Positions 61,701 through 62,804 of a stretch of 64,000 bases of DNA are shown one piece after another. The DNA lies in NCBI GenBank assembly GCA_016617855.1, contig JAECUM010004966.1:62001-126000 (forward strand), written 5' to 3'. The notes beneath the pieces were generated by a model. That model was not told where the DNA came from and made no database searches. It saw only the letters and a program-made list of their open reading frames with translations. The DNA comes from Megalonaias nervosa (Eukaryota > Mollusca > Bivalvia > Unionida > Unionidae). The position numbers and the translations under genes were made by a program. Within the stretch, counting starts at the first letter, position 1, and each line of letters opens with the position of its first letter.

Positions 61701-62804
61701 GAGTGGATTCTTTTTTTCATAATGATTCATCCCAAGCATAAAGAAAATCCATCAATACATAGGAAATAAAAGCAAATGAACAAAACAAACCATAATCTTA
61801 AGCCACCTATTCTTCTACTGCGACACTGTCACCTTGGTTAGAAGGGTAAACAAGCATGCTGTAGAATAAACTGCATAGGTTCTTAATGTTTCATAATATG
61901 TAAGTGGGAATCTGTCACTGAGGTTTAAGAACGAAAGGCAAATGGAAAACATTAATCAAAACCTAAACATAAAATTTTCATGATAGTGATTTTGACACCA
62001 AGGTAAAATAGGCGAGTGAGAATTTTGTTAAAAGAAATTGTTTTAGTATCATAATAATTCATGCCAATGAGAACCTATCAATGAATTGAGGAAACACATG
62101 AAATTGATAAACAAGAACCAAAACTTTACCAATAGGTCTCATTTCCTACTAGGATGGGCTCGATAAGATTGTCTACTAATTTCATCTGTCTACCTTAGAG
62201 GGAGTTTGCCTAACTGTGCTAACAAGCTTTCATACAAAAGAAAGTCCAAGTTCAAATATGTGCAAAAATAAAAAATAAAATTGATGTAATGCCTGAAACT
62301 ATTATAAGGGATTTGCATATGCTTCCAAAATTTAATCAATCTATACTGAGTGGTAGTTAGAACAATCCTGCCTTATGAACTTCTAAAAAATGGTGCAGAG
62401 AATGATGGACTTACTGACAGGAACAAACAAAGATATCCACAGCAGTAAGGCTATAGCAAAAATATGGCAGTGAAGCAATTACAATTATACCAAAATATTT
62501 TGGTACAAATAGAGCACACAAATTAGGTACAAAAAGAATCAAAACCATATCCTTTCTAATTACGTGTACACTACTGCAAAAAATATGTACTTCAAAGTGT
62601 GCCATTGACAGTAATTTGTACACAACAAACTCAAATATGCTGAATTACTAGACTTAGGCTACAAGTGTATTACCTTTGCAAAAGATGGACAATTAACTTG
62701 TCCATTGATGGGTGGGGTCTGGTCCACAACAACTGATGTTGAAACAATCTTTCCTGTAAGACCTGCAGAATTCCTTGCCCATATATTCAGTAAATTGGGT
62801 TTGC
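1706..62804 (-). CDS. Large FN3-like extracellular protein gene, 27 exons seen, both ends outside window
   Basis: Spliced gene reconstructed from conserved coding blocks, each bounded by an AG acceptor and GT donor. Reading phase agrees at all 26 joins, giving about 5,030 coding nucleotides and 1,676 residues. No signal peptide or terminal stop lies in the window. Residues 1-780 and 1220-1350 are fibronectin-III-like: alternating beta-strand patterns with YEIAVGTSPGG or YHWAIGTTPGG, followed by TYYVSV and linkers such as SNGFYVDLTPP or VDTTPPVSGQV. Residues 780-1220 are rich in Cys and in N-x-S/T sequons. Residues 1350-1676 form a distinct C-terminal region. No membrane segment is seen in the spliced form. 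I infer a secreted or surface adhesion/matrix-type protein of an invertebrate family; I cannot name the ligand or process. The introns are full of transposons and repeats. Phase-symmetric exons could have been missed. Confidence 0.85.
1798..3009. other. Start of the 6.9-kb intron between exons 26 and 27, no recognised content
   Basis: A+T-rich sequence with no convincing coding frame. The minus-strand frame at 2600-2812 has no splice sites or family pattern in the right phase and is not supported. Confidence 0.5.
3514..4980 (-). pseudogene. Broken pogo/Tigger transposase
   Basis: The frame begins at 4980 (MDMSSLLSFFKPMP), has a basic stretch NKRQKIGPARPRK (residues 32-44) and a helix-turn-helix WDINDKIRIVEDAKL...TIAAKYHLTPNTLSSWM (about 131-167). 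The catalytic core is DD35D: first Asp in GNMDETPVYFD, second in LLVLDSFHGH, third in SKLQPLD, with 35 residues between the last two. Breaks: in-frame stops near 4322 and 4246, a frameshift near 4200, and a stop plus shift near 3926-3890. After KGLLQKKW only about 40 residues remain before the terminal repeat, so the usual longer C-terminal tail is missing. Not functional. Confidence 0.88.
3514..5787 (-). mobile_element. Tigger/pogo-type DNA transposon, about 2.27 kb
   Basis: Terminal inverted repeats: taccgtatttcatattattt at the left, and its counterpart taccgtatttcatgttattt read inward from 5787, matching at nearly every base over about 29 bp and bounded by TA, the usual pogo/Tc1 target. 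A third copy of the repeat motif (ttttgtgtacgaaaaaatat) lies subterminally near 5703. The interior encodes a decayed transposase. The element lies inside one unit of the ~140-bp array. Confidence 0.9.
6870..8437. mobile_element. DNA transposon with TA-bounded inverted repeats, no recognisable transposase
   Basis: The left end tacaccattccctcgataac pairs with tacacctctccctcaataat read inward from 8437. Outside the TA ends, the flanks rejoin as gtaaaa-TA-ttaagttgtgac, which matches the intact tandem-repeat phrase gtaaaatattgagctgtgac, so the boundaries are confirmed by the repeat itself. Internal frames (for example minus 7683-7868) are short and unrecognised. Probably a non-autonomous Tc1/mariner/pogo-superfamily element. 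Confidence 0.72.
8656..8798 (-). CDS. Exon 26: C-terminal beta-rich segment
   Basis: Encodes LKEIYTVFTVVPVGHMSLPG, PLLITFDNSNANISGDD and SVITLLYWNP, joining exon 27 as LLYWNPAAQQWYIS. NIS is a possible glycan site. Acceptor ttctctaatttcag. Donor CCCAG|gtacaa, phase 1. Confidence 0.9.
8799..10505. other. Intron 25/26, little recognisable content
   Basis: A+T-rich. A weak ~60-bp tandem pair lies at about 10140-10260 (ataacttcttttacaactg / ataatttcttttatactgg). No coding frame supported. Confidence 0.5.
10506..10656 (-). CDS. Exon 25: C-terminal region
   Basis: Encodes GLNPGQSLITAVLVNSDL, QYRSDASMDFVPYIVNPND and LDLVERKLAR. Acceptor caatgattttcag. Donor GGAG|gtatgt, phase 2; the spliced codon AGA keeps ARRLKEIY open. 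One sequon (NDT). Confidence 0.9.
11174..11179 (-). terminator. Possible polyadenylation signal for a read-through short form
   Basis: AATAAA on the minus strand, about 85 bases beyond the stop at 11263-11265 that ends the unspliced exon 24 frame. It would allow a transcript ending here. AATAAA is common by chance in DNA this A+T-rich. Confidence 0.3.
11361..11780 (-). CDS. Exon 24: largest exon, C-terminal domain with KYRR site
   Basis: Encodes 140 residues: DYCVGSSKDVIDDIFPCTWV, VAIKGGNLTIGGIPV, YMEPGRTMFITLRLCNEAM, LCTNKFLGSVVVQTL and ANGAKKYRRSVYVIDIQTPS. KYRR-S resembles a proprotein-convertase site, though Lys rather than Arg is four residues before the cut. Acceptor ctttgtattacag. The donor TTCAG|gtcagc is unusual (C at +3) but gives exact phase to exon 25 (TPSGLNPGQS). 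Without splicing the frame runs on to a stop at 11263. Confidence 0.92.
11880..12070 (+). mobile_element. tRNA-derived SINE
   Basis: Head with A-box-like cagtggttaaggcattag and B-box-like ggttttgaatcctac, followed by a body containing tgtgttcttgggcaatgcac. This is the usual layout of a tRNA-derived SINE; the anticodon arm is not conserved enough for a working tRNA. Confidence 0.65.
12885..12957. repeat. Imperfect GAT/AAT trinucleotide repeat
   Basis: Run of gatgataatggtaatgatgac-like triplets. The plus-strand open frame across it (rich in M, V, T) is a product of the repeat. Confidence 0.8.
13212..13382 (-). CDS. Exon 23: start of C-terminal region
   Basis: Encodes GVTVLLEPPDVENINASIEG, DHPVEPNDAMTTSDPTTIG and WEVSPDPSVNRY. 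Acceptor tcaatatttcag. The phase-1 donor ATATG|gtaggt is preferred over the nearby GTAG|gtatca because only phase 1 gives the spliced RYDYCVG with exon 24. Confidence 0.88.
14790..14868. repeat. (TA)n followed by (CA)n microsatellite
   Basis: About 28 TA units, then nine CA units. The minus-strand frame of alternating Y and I here is the repeat translated. Confidence 0.9.
15300..17450 (-). mobile_element. Fossil non-LTR retrotransposon (endonuclease, linker, start of reverse transcriptase)
   Basis: Read on the minus strand from 16750: an AP-endonuclease region (INAWNVHTLM; CEAGVGFAIKSQLVSKL; LPKGMNDRLT; SPTMTNIDE; YEDLESLIAEGPKADQLII near 16400-16300), then WMHPCFSHWHLTG around 16160, then YQDWFDKNDAAKWRLLNEKY (15880-15810), then LITDKEKILQKWVEHF and the start of the RT domain near 15400. 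Frames are broken many times. This matches LINE polyproteins often mis-annotated as 'craniofacial development protein 2-like'. About 700 bp upstream (to ~17450) looks like its 5' leader. Inactive. Confidence 0.8.
17657..17678. repeat. (CA)n microsatellite
   Basis: Eleven CA units, close to the 5' edge of the LINE remnant. Confidence 0.9.
17860..18930. repeat. Degenerate ~160-bp tandem array, about seven units
   Basis: Recurring phrase 'gatttgtt.atatgtacatcttc.aatgatgatcataat.t.taccaagttt.a..a.aatccaatgaaaact.tgggactt.ttgtgtt' near 17890, 18030, 18185, 18346, 18510, 18665 and 18825. It resembles the 3.0-8.6 kb array in theme (atgtacatcttc, accaagttt) but not in unit. Confidence 0.65.
19084..19270 (-). 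CDS. Exon 22: FN3-like module
   Basis: Encodes EYHWAIGTTPGGSELQSF, NSNLSGILEHNATYYVSVK and NQASITTVWNDTK. It parallels exon 5 (YEIAVGTSPGG), so these are repeated modules. Sequons NLS, NAT, NQA(S is one off, so not a site) and NDT. Acceptor ttataattgtag. Donor AAAG|gtgtgt, phase 1. Confidence 0.92.
19271..20402. other. Intron 21/22, no recognised content
   Basis: A+T-rich sequence. The plus frame at 19219-19404 overlaps exon 22 on the other strand and is a shadow. Confidence 0.5.
20403..20605 (-). CDS. Exon 21: FN3-like strands and SNGFYVDLTPP linker
   Basis: Encodes VRAVLGSGATATASSNGFYV, then DLTPPIFDPDVMMYIDV and IKSVWQCRDNQSDIE. This is the clearest module boundary in the gene. Acceptor ttttaccttcacag. 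Donor ATAGAG|gtcagt, phase 0. Confidence 0.92.
21685..22090. repeat. 205-bp unit in two tandem copies
   Basis: Both copies read 'gagataaga.attttttgttg.aatctaactttat.catctttgctag', then 'ggcagatcgagcagata' and 'gtgacatctattggatttca', then 'tgagttgcctc.cttag'. The phrase ttgcctc starts at 21833 and again at 22038. Identity is high by eye. Possibly the remains of LTRs or an interspersed repeat; no coding sequence lies between them. Confidence 0.75.
22091..23196. other. Rest of intron 20/21
   Basis: One plus frame (22204-22500, 98 residues) has no recognised motif. It includes a perfect 11-bp-arm hairpin (attggatgtgg...ccacatccaat, about 22331-22362). I do not call it a gene. Confidence 0.45.
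23197..23377 (-). CDS. Exon 20: six-Cys knot-like segment, then FN3-like strand
   Basis: Encodes VLSPCFPCSDTCSHYVCDPA, with six cysteines in about 22 residues (C-x2-C-x3-C-x4-C-x3-C), then LHFTLKDLFLEPEVNV and IVPAVYYIT. The last strand continues in exon 21 as YYITVRAVLGSG. NGT is a possible glycan site. Acceptor taatttatttcag. Donor ACTG|gtaaac, phase 1. Confidence 0.9.
23749..25969. mobile_element. Putative 2.2-kb inverted-repeat element
   Basis: The left end acagtgaaacctgccttgaa, then agaccacctcttct, matches the inward-read right end acagtaaaacctgtttttaa, then tgacctcttct. The same terminal sequence forms the short MITEs at 37533 and 60627. No transposase is recognisable inside. It could instead be two separate solo ends; a (TA)n tract at 24436-24469 lies within. 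Confidence 0.45.
24436..24469. repeat. (TA)n microsatellite
   Basis: About 17 TA units inside intron 19/20. Confidence 0.9.
26018..26326 (-). CDS. Exon 19: conserved non-FN3 module
   Basis: The 103-residue exon reads VSWCLYVYADDQALSQLCGI, TRLLLHVWNKDNFLP, ALCRYGEPFRGGTNP and IRYEAGIGTQMGVTDFVDF. The spaced Cys and the R-x-E-A-G-x-G pattern suggest a folded domain other than FN3; I do not recognise it as a named domain. Acceptor attcaattgcag. Donor GAGAG|gttagt, phase 0. Confidence 0.9.
26753..26898 (-). CDS. Exon 18: Trp/Cys segment
   Basis: Encodes SEPYSVVWCRFYNDSSYPM and FNPAEEFHQYKISFSTVKEE. One sequon (NDS). Acceptor ttaacttgatag, weak in pyrimidines. Donor GTTATG|gtaaga, phase 0. It joins exon 19 as EEVMVSWCLYVYADD, so the module spans exons 18-19. 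Confidence 0.87.
27650..27840. repeat. 96-bp tandem duplication covering the 3' end and donor of exon 17
   Basis: On the minus strand both copies read 'cccagtcatgtgacacaaag' or 'ccctagtcatgtgacacaaa', then 'gcatgtggattccaaat', ending ACAG|gtttgt in the exon copy and AGAG|gtttgt in the intronic copy, same phase. Between them the exon frame meets a TAG. The phrase ggcacacaaac starts at 27650 and 27746. Confidence 0.85.
27757..28018 (-). CDS. Exon 17: Cys/Thr-rich glycosylated segment, duplicated 3' end
   Basis: Encodes TDTCTCNCSSYLETTTAYY, then sequons NLT, NQT and NYT and a Thr/Ser/Pro stretch (VAPTPSIATSADTRST), suggesting a glycosylated extended linker. Acceptor tatccttttcag. Donor ACAG|gtttgt, phase 1; spliced FQIYTGSEPYS. 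The last ~67 bases and the donor are repeated 96 bp further into the intron. Confidence 0.87.
28372..28521 (-). CDS. Exon 16: module end and Cys cluster
   Basis: Fifty residues: VSVRAADGYGKAVTEILFLD, then TFHFIEEPDWTADVCSCCFN. It starts the Cys-rich middle part of the protein. Acceptor tcttatgccctag. Donor CCTGTT|gtatgt, phase 0, joining exon 17 to give NTPVTDTCTCNC. Confidence 0.89.
29706..31236. repeat. ~38-bp minisatellite, about 40 copies
   Basis: Unit: 'catatcaacccatagtact', then 'gaggcaattagaatactgg'. Length alternates between about 38 and 40 bp through variants ending in ataatgtg, ataatggc or atactggc. Variants are clustered: 'ataatg' types dominate before ~30330 and 'atactgg/atatgtg' types after, and larger blocks of about 110-190 bp recur after 30700. 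It lies in intron 15/16. Short plus frames across it are repeat translations, not genes. Confidence 0.92.
31237..31345 (-). mobile_element. tRNA-derived SINE head at the end of the minisatellite
   Basis: Read on the minus strand: agtggctcactggttagcgt then gttggcctcacacacc and B-box ggtcatgggttcaagtcttag. A and B boxes are spaced as in tRNA genes, but no pairing acceptor stem follows. The minisatellite starts exactly where the SINE body would continue. Confidence 0.7.
31571..31810. repeat. ~60-bp tandem repeat, four copies
   Basis: Unit: 'tcttcttacagttcatagtt', then 'caaagactagaaagatgcaa', then 'gactttcttttagattaaa'. The third copy differs most (tcttctgacaattgattgt). Confidence 0.9.
32085..32359 (-). 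CDS. Exon 15: large non-TPP module
   Basis: Encodes 91 residues including NPNGPSCPSRHTSFKD, WKALNLYGFRDKSGIDWNIQ and HMFSGGYFISADMENGGDYE. FN3 strand order is less clear, but GDYE joins exon 16 (VSVRAADGYG) as a closing strand pair. Acceptor atcttttccacag. Donor GAG|gtatga, phase 0. Confidence 0.9.
32835..32919. repeat. Near-perfect palindrome, ~41-bp arms
   Basis: Left arm gatctcaaatgggtaatgat then ttaatattgaatttatgaaac; the right arm is its reverse complement with a few changes, and the centre is only two bases. It lies in intron 14/15 and is probably a MITE relic or cruciform-forming site. Confidence 0.85.
32920..34223. other. Part of intron 14/15, no recognised content
   Basis: A+T-rich; a short (TTG)n run near 33656-33675. 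No coding frame supported. Confidence 0.5.
34224..36221. mobile_element. ~2.0-kb DNA transposon with TA-bounded inverted repeats
   Basis: The left end tacagtgttacccagctata pairs with tatagtgtgaccctgctata read inward from 36221 (about 17 of 20 match). Subterminal copies of the 'ttataac' phrase follow at both ends. Inside, a ~90-bp unit (tacttttaagaa...gtacaagaaaa...aaatttcaggagcca) is repeated at 35940 and 36078. Open frames up to 118 residues show no transposase motif. Probably non-autonomous. Confidence 0.65.
36387..36561 (-). CDS. Exon 14: FN3-like module end and divergent linker
   Basis: Encodes HSVPYVIKLTVVNKAGLS (F-G strands) then VLYDSSEPRPGNVGEGADF and VVWWGSDMEVN. The usual TPP linker is here SSEPRPG. 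Acceptor tccttaaattag. Donor AATG|gtaagg, phase 1; the spliced sequence EVNGTLL keeps an N-x-T site. Confidence 0.89.
37004..37210 (-). CDS. Exon 13: FN3-like module
   Basis: Encodes 69 residues: SVSYTMSNSSIHAYWQGFDD, SIDHYEISLWQNSTC and the end of the module, YAFVELNLT. Three N-x-S/T sites (NSS, NST, NLT). Acceptor tctccaatatttcag. Donor CTCACA|gtatgt, phase 0. Confidence 0.9.
37533..37635. mobile_element. ~100-bp hairpin MITE
   Basis: Arms acctgtcttgaaagaccacc and ggtggtctatcaagacaggt are near-perfect inverted repeats separated by ~55 bp, and the right side continues tttactgta. Same family as 60627-60710 and the ends at 23749/25969. Confidence 0.8.
37845..37948 (-). CDS. Exon 12: short exon with DVTPP linker
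   Basis: Encodes GADKAGECNMTVHRV and TIDVTPPTIGKIRSGPYYDM, the closing strand and linker. NMT is a possible N-glycan site. Acceptor aaattcttccag. Donor GATATG|gtagtg, phase 0. Confidence 0.88.
37949..39955. other. 5' part of intron 11/12 complement region, no recognised content
   Basis: Scattered short frames only, such as plus 38319-38543 and 39272-39520. None shows a family motif or a splice site in phase with exons 11 and 12. Confidence 0.45.
39960..40363 (+). pseudogene. hAT transposase C-terminal remnant
   Basis: Plus-strand translation across frames gives LQELQQFESETTYLSLFW, QMAIACLTLPHSN, then ERTFSMLRKIQQDL in a shifted frame and LPMSAKMDMNATCITFKPT before a stop at 40361-40363. The L-T-L-P-H-S-N...E-R-x-F-S-M-L-R-K pattern is the hAT-family dimerisation domain. 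At least two frameshifts; the N-terminal part is not recognised. Confidence 0.8.
40895..41205. repeat. Exact 80-bp period tandem repeat carrying exon 11's 3' end and donor (four copies)
   Basis: The phrase taggttgcccc occurs at 40933, 41013, 41093 and 41173, each 80 bp apart. On the minus strand every copy reads aacatcctcctgg...ggggcaacctattttgcc, then gtaatgg and a donor: gtaagt, gtaagt, gtaaat, gtaagt from exon outward. Only the first copy is joined to the rest of exon 11. The copies lack their own acceptor AG. Confidence 0.93.
41156..41297 (-). CDS. Exon 11: FN3-like module end, with duplicated 3' end downstream
   Basis: Encodes IDGGRATEEEKNKLFNVF and NILLEQGATYFAWVMG, the E-F strands. 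Acceptor cttacattcttacag. Donor ATGG|gtaagt, phase 1, joining exon 12 to give VMGADKAGEC. The last ~50 bases of the exon plus its donor are repeated three more times at an exact 80-bp period in the following intron (40895-41155). Confidence 0.9.
42160..42350. repeat. ~87-bp tandem duplication
   Basis: The phrase caatcatgtattgga starts at 42168 and 42255, followed in each by cctcctgatg.gtgaac.. and gagtg.atacactgc.agt. Confidence 0.8.
42351..44404. other. Middle of intron 10/11, no recognised content
   Basis: Plus frames at 42387-42677 and 42794-43039 are low-complexity and A+T-rich (rich in F, L, Y, I) and show no domain motif. Confidence 0.45.
44405..44692 (+). mobile_element. Probable tRNA-derived SINE
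   Basis: Has a B-box-like ggtggggttccagtcaccc preceded by ctctaaggcattggtctgga, a T-rich body and an A-rich 3' end (ggtaataaaatgtttgaaat). Weaker than the SINE at 45215. Confidence 0.45.
45215..45495 (-). mobile_element. tRNA-derived SINE, near full length
   Basis: Minus strand: agtggttagagcattcatct then cagatgcgtgaagtcatggg (A box and anticodon region), then ctaataccgtggctgagtga and a long tail with aatggtactagcagctgcct and atgatgctacatgtctgcag. The B box is degraded (gctaatacc). It ends directly beside the (TAA)n tract at 45487. I recall closely similar SINEs from bivalves. Confidence 0.75.
45482..45534. repeat. (TAA)n-(TAG)n microsatellite abutting the exon 10 donor
   Basis: taataataataataataat then agtagtagtagtagtagtag. 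On the minus strand the intron starts gtaagta and is (CTA)n from there on. Confidence 0.92.
45538..45686 (-). CDS. Exon 10: FN3-like module start
   Basis: Encodes AGKIVMPDFVPTNEYLDVNW then EGFTSKVDILLYYVALSNNS. Acceptor ccctttttcag. Donor CATTAT|gtaagt, phase 0. Immediately past the donor the intron becomes (CTA)n and then (TTA)n, so the 5' splice site sits at the edge of a microsatellite. Confidence 0.9.
45975..46036. repeat. (TA)n microsatellite
   Basis: About 31 TA units; the Y-I minus frame across it is not a gene. Confidence 0.92.
46037..47354. other. Intron 9/10, remaining part
   Basis: No recognised content. The minus frame 46742-47056 (104 residues) has no family motif and no splice signals in the required phase 1. 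Confidence 0.45.
47355..47636 (-). CDS. Exon 9: FN3-like module and SNGFYV boundary
   Basis: Encodes 94 residues with EVEYYEVALGTDRRFKKTRD (strand C), VTFWDLELVPGYAIYYFTVR (E-F strands) and SEVTSNGFYVAFDGG at the module boundary. NTS is a possible N-glycan site. Acceptor atttgttgacag. Donor ACAG|gtaggt, phase 1. Confidence 0.91.
47881..48153 (-). CDS. Exon 8: end of one FN3-like module, start of the next
   Basis: Encodes 91 residues: NGERYYSLLRVTNALGYQY (F-G strands), then TIHEHQLVPGQVYDGDL and ATANWEGFGVPRDAIKKVDI. The W-x-G-F pattern recurs in exons 10 and 13. Acceptor actttgattag. Donor ACAG|gtaaga, phase 1. Confidence 0.9.
48420..50080 (-). mobile_element. Jockey-like LINE remnant (ORF1, endonuclease, RNase H)
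   Basis: From 50010 down on the minus strand: an ORF1 part (GEPRSVKK; VKVRFLNIPVDLLIYN near 49640; a decayed CCHC knuckle around 49560-49450), then an endonuclease (LANFKGHNALWDCKDISKRG near 49250-49190; TYLHPAMGSYLSL; LLLDFCWEVGDDLCGSDQFP), then RNase H (IILDSVSRMKALQDLKSDIN near 48640; SHIGIKGNDR near 48500). The reverse transcriptase is missing, so there is a large internal deletion. Many stops and shifts. It sits in intron 7/8. Confidence 0.82.
50735..51110. repeat. ~105-bp tandem repeat, four copies
   Basis: Unit: 'cataattttttgaagaacca', then 'aaagagaatagctatctatg', then 'gtgatgaggcttttaagggg' and 'gagacagaaatcatggaat'. A plus frame (50921-51199) reads through two units but codes only the repeat. 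It lies between the two LINE remnants. Confidence 0.88.
51196..51600 (-). mobile_element. Second copy of the same LINE: RNase H fragment joined to another part
   Basis: 51196-51415 is a near-duplicate of 48545-48765 (both contain aagatcctgcaaggctttca and gcaccatctcat/aaccagttacc). Upstream of it on the minus strand is an unrelated 67-residue frame beginning MESFLSDQSAAIAGFPSEPR, possibly ORF1. The two copies therefore share only the RNase H block. Confidence 0.7.
52003..52040. repeat. (GT)n microsatellite
   Basis: About 16 GT units ending in gagaggggg. Confidence 0.92.
52041..52883. other. 5' end of intron 7/8
   Basis: A (TG)n run at 52793-52811. Short minus frames (52139-52342) could belong to the LINE debris, but I cannot align them to any domain. 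Confidence 0.45.
52884..53017 (-). CDS. Exon 7: FN3-like module start
   Basis: Encodes EYQTDRTTLHARWDVSGDPC then VKYEWAIERIDGYRV, strands A-C. The spliced product runs on smoothly into exon 8 (NTYGTTHGVNDQL). Acceptor ttatttttcag. Donor TATG|gtaaat, phase 1. A TG-repeat lies about 70 bp inside the following intron. Confidence 0.88.
53018..53904. other. Intron 6/7, no recognised content
   Basis: A+T-rich, no repeats or frames of note. Confidence 0.5.
53905..54053 (-). CDS. Exon 6: FN3-like module end, SNGIYLSY linker
   Basis: Encodes VFVTLKGINGAGMSTVSTSN then GIYLSYLSQGENPPQLIGVW. The Y/F-V-x-V-x-N-x-AG-pattern is the F-G hairpin of the FN3 module begun in exons 4-5, and SNGIY is the module boundary. 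Acceptor tttaccaacag. Donor GATAT|gtaagt, phase 2. Confidence 0.88.
54174..54303. repeat. 65-bp perfect-looking tandem duplication
   Basis: acataatcatacatatatct then gag.ccaagtcatgaattgt and tatgatgttggccattcttt; the two copies differ at about one base, so the duplication is recent. Confidence 0.93.
54706..54823 (-). CDS. Exon 5: FN3-like module centre
   Basis: Encodes YEIAVGTSPGGAQIKSFFE and NYIIHGLNLKGLKQ. The YEIAVGTSPGG motif recurs as YHWAIGTTPGG in exon 22, showing internal duplication of modules. Acceptor tttctttcggtag. Donor ACAG|gttagt, phase 0. Confidence 0.9.
54824..56359. other. Intron 4/5, one SINE and otherwise unrecognised
   Basis: Apart from the SINE at 55195-55325 I see no coding sequence. 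Minus frame 55651-55845 has no motif. Confidence 0.5.
55195..55325 (-). mobile_element. tRNA-derived SINE head (tRNA-like, not a working tRNA)
   Basis: Minus strand: ctgtagctctgttggtagag then cattggactaataattcaag and the B box gcaggtttgatacctgc. It is the most tRNA-like sequence in the window, but the 5' ggagtct and 3' ccatgcc sides do not pair, and a SINE body (cagcttggctcagctgccta) follows. Confidence 0.7.
56360..56453 (-). CDS. Exon 4: short Cys-containing FN3-like segment
   Basis: Encodes ECSAIDAACQESF followed by SVSVAWQPFLDPESGIV, strand B of an FN3 module with two close cysteines. Acceptor ataaaacatttcag. Donor CCA|gtaagt, phase 2, joining exon 5 to give GIVHYEIAVG. Too short to appear as a separate long reading frame, so it rests on splice sites, phase and family pattern. 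Confidence 0.87.
57111..57171. repeat. (TA)n microsatellite beside a hairpin
   Basis: About 30 TA units, directly followed by the inverted repeat at 57178. Confidence 0.92.
57178..57301. repeat. Long inverted repeat, ~50-bp arms, ~20-base loop
   Basis: Left arm gctgtatcaatgatatacca ... ataaattttttattaaaag; the right arm is its reverse complement (cttttaataaaaaatttat ... tggtatatcattgatacagc) with three or four differences. A MITE-like fold-back element in intron 3/4. Confidence 0.9.
57787..58052. repeat. Three (CT)n tracts, then a (GA)n tract
   Basis: (CT)n at about 57788-57804, 57825-57842 and 57865-57893, separated by related ~25-bp spacers (ggtcaatttaacttcaa / ggtcagtttgactttaa / gatcggcttgacttaac), then (GA)n at 58022-58051. 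The opposed tracts could fold together. Confidence 0.9.
58598..58628. repeat. Perfect palindrome, 15-bp arms, one-base centre
   Basis: tttgatataccaata-g-tattggtatatcaaa. No mismatch. Its core gatatacc also appears inverted in the hairpin at 57178-57301. Confidence 0.95.
58679..58790. repeat. (TA)n and (ATA)n microsatellites
   Basis: About 21 TA units to 58722, then (ATA)n from 58750 to 58789 with one AGT interruption. Confidence 0.92.
59199..59216. repeat. (ATT)n microsatellite forming the exon 3 donor context
   Basis: On the minus strand the intron reads GATG|gtattattattattatta, so every base after the GT belongs to the triplet run. Confidence 0.9.
59217..59444 (-). CDS. Exon 3: FN3-like module and VDTTPP linker
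   Basis: Contains GDIYYATVTATNKVGLQSY (typical F-G strands: Y-x-V-x-A-x-N) followed by IRVDTTPPVSGQV and the start of the next module. Acceptor ttctttaaag. Donor GATG|gtatta, phase 1. The intron's first bases are already a run of ATT triplets (see 59199-59216). One possible glycosylation sequon, NDT. Confidence 0.9.
59445..60204. other. Intron 2/3, no recognised content
   Basis: A short (GT)n run at 59875-59889; otherwise plain A+T-rich sequence. Confidence 0.5.
60205..60358 (-). CDS. Exon 2: FN3-like module
   Basis: Starts after ttctttctgcag with QDTPIKCSWTGFFDKESPI and continues with ITMYTVFLGSSEG, the B and C strands of an FN3 fold (a W in strand B, then a Y in strand C). Donor AAAG|gtatgc, phase 1. 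The spliced codon formed with exon 3 gives FKATD. Confidence 0.87.
60627..60710. mobile_element. Short MITE, same family as 37533
   Basis: Left arm gaacctgtcttgaaagaaca; the right side tttcaaaacaggttttactg is its inverted partner, with the centre shortened and mutated. Confidence 0.65.
60990..62300. repeat. Interspersed-repeat patch
   Basis: 'tttcatttgtctacttattg', 'ttttgcttaatcatgctaat' and 'gaggtttttgcaaaaaacgt' near 61120-61180 recur in altered form near 62180-62240. 'gtcaaatatggccac' occurs at 61349 and again at 61496. These look like decayed copies of one or two repeat families; the minus frame 61159-61500 lies across them and is not supported as a gene. Confidence 0.5.
62674..62804 (-). 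CDS. Exon 1 of those seen: FN3-like module end plus TPP linker
   Basis: Encodes about 43 residues including IWARNSAGLTGKIVS and VDQTPPINGQV, the closing strand of one FN3-like module and the linker to the next. The acceptor is ...gtcattaaag, with a poor pyrimidine tract. The donor is AAAG|gtaata, leaving phase 0 to join exon 2. The acceptor is the least certain boundary in the gene. More 5' exons must lie beyond 64000. Confidence 0.8.
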
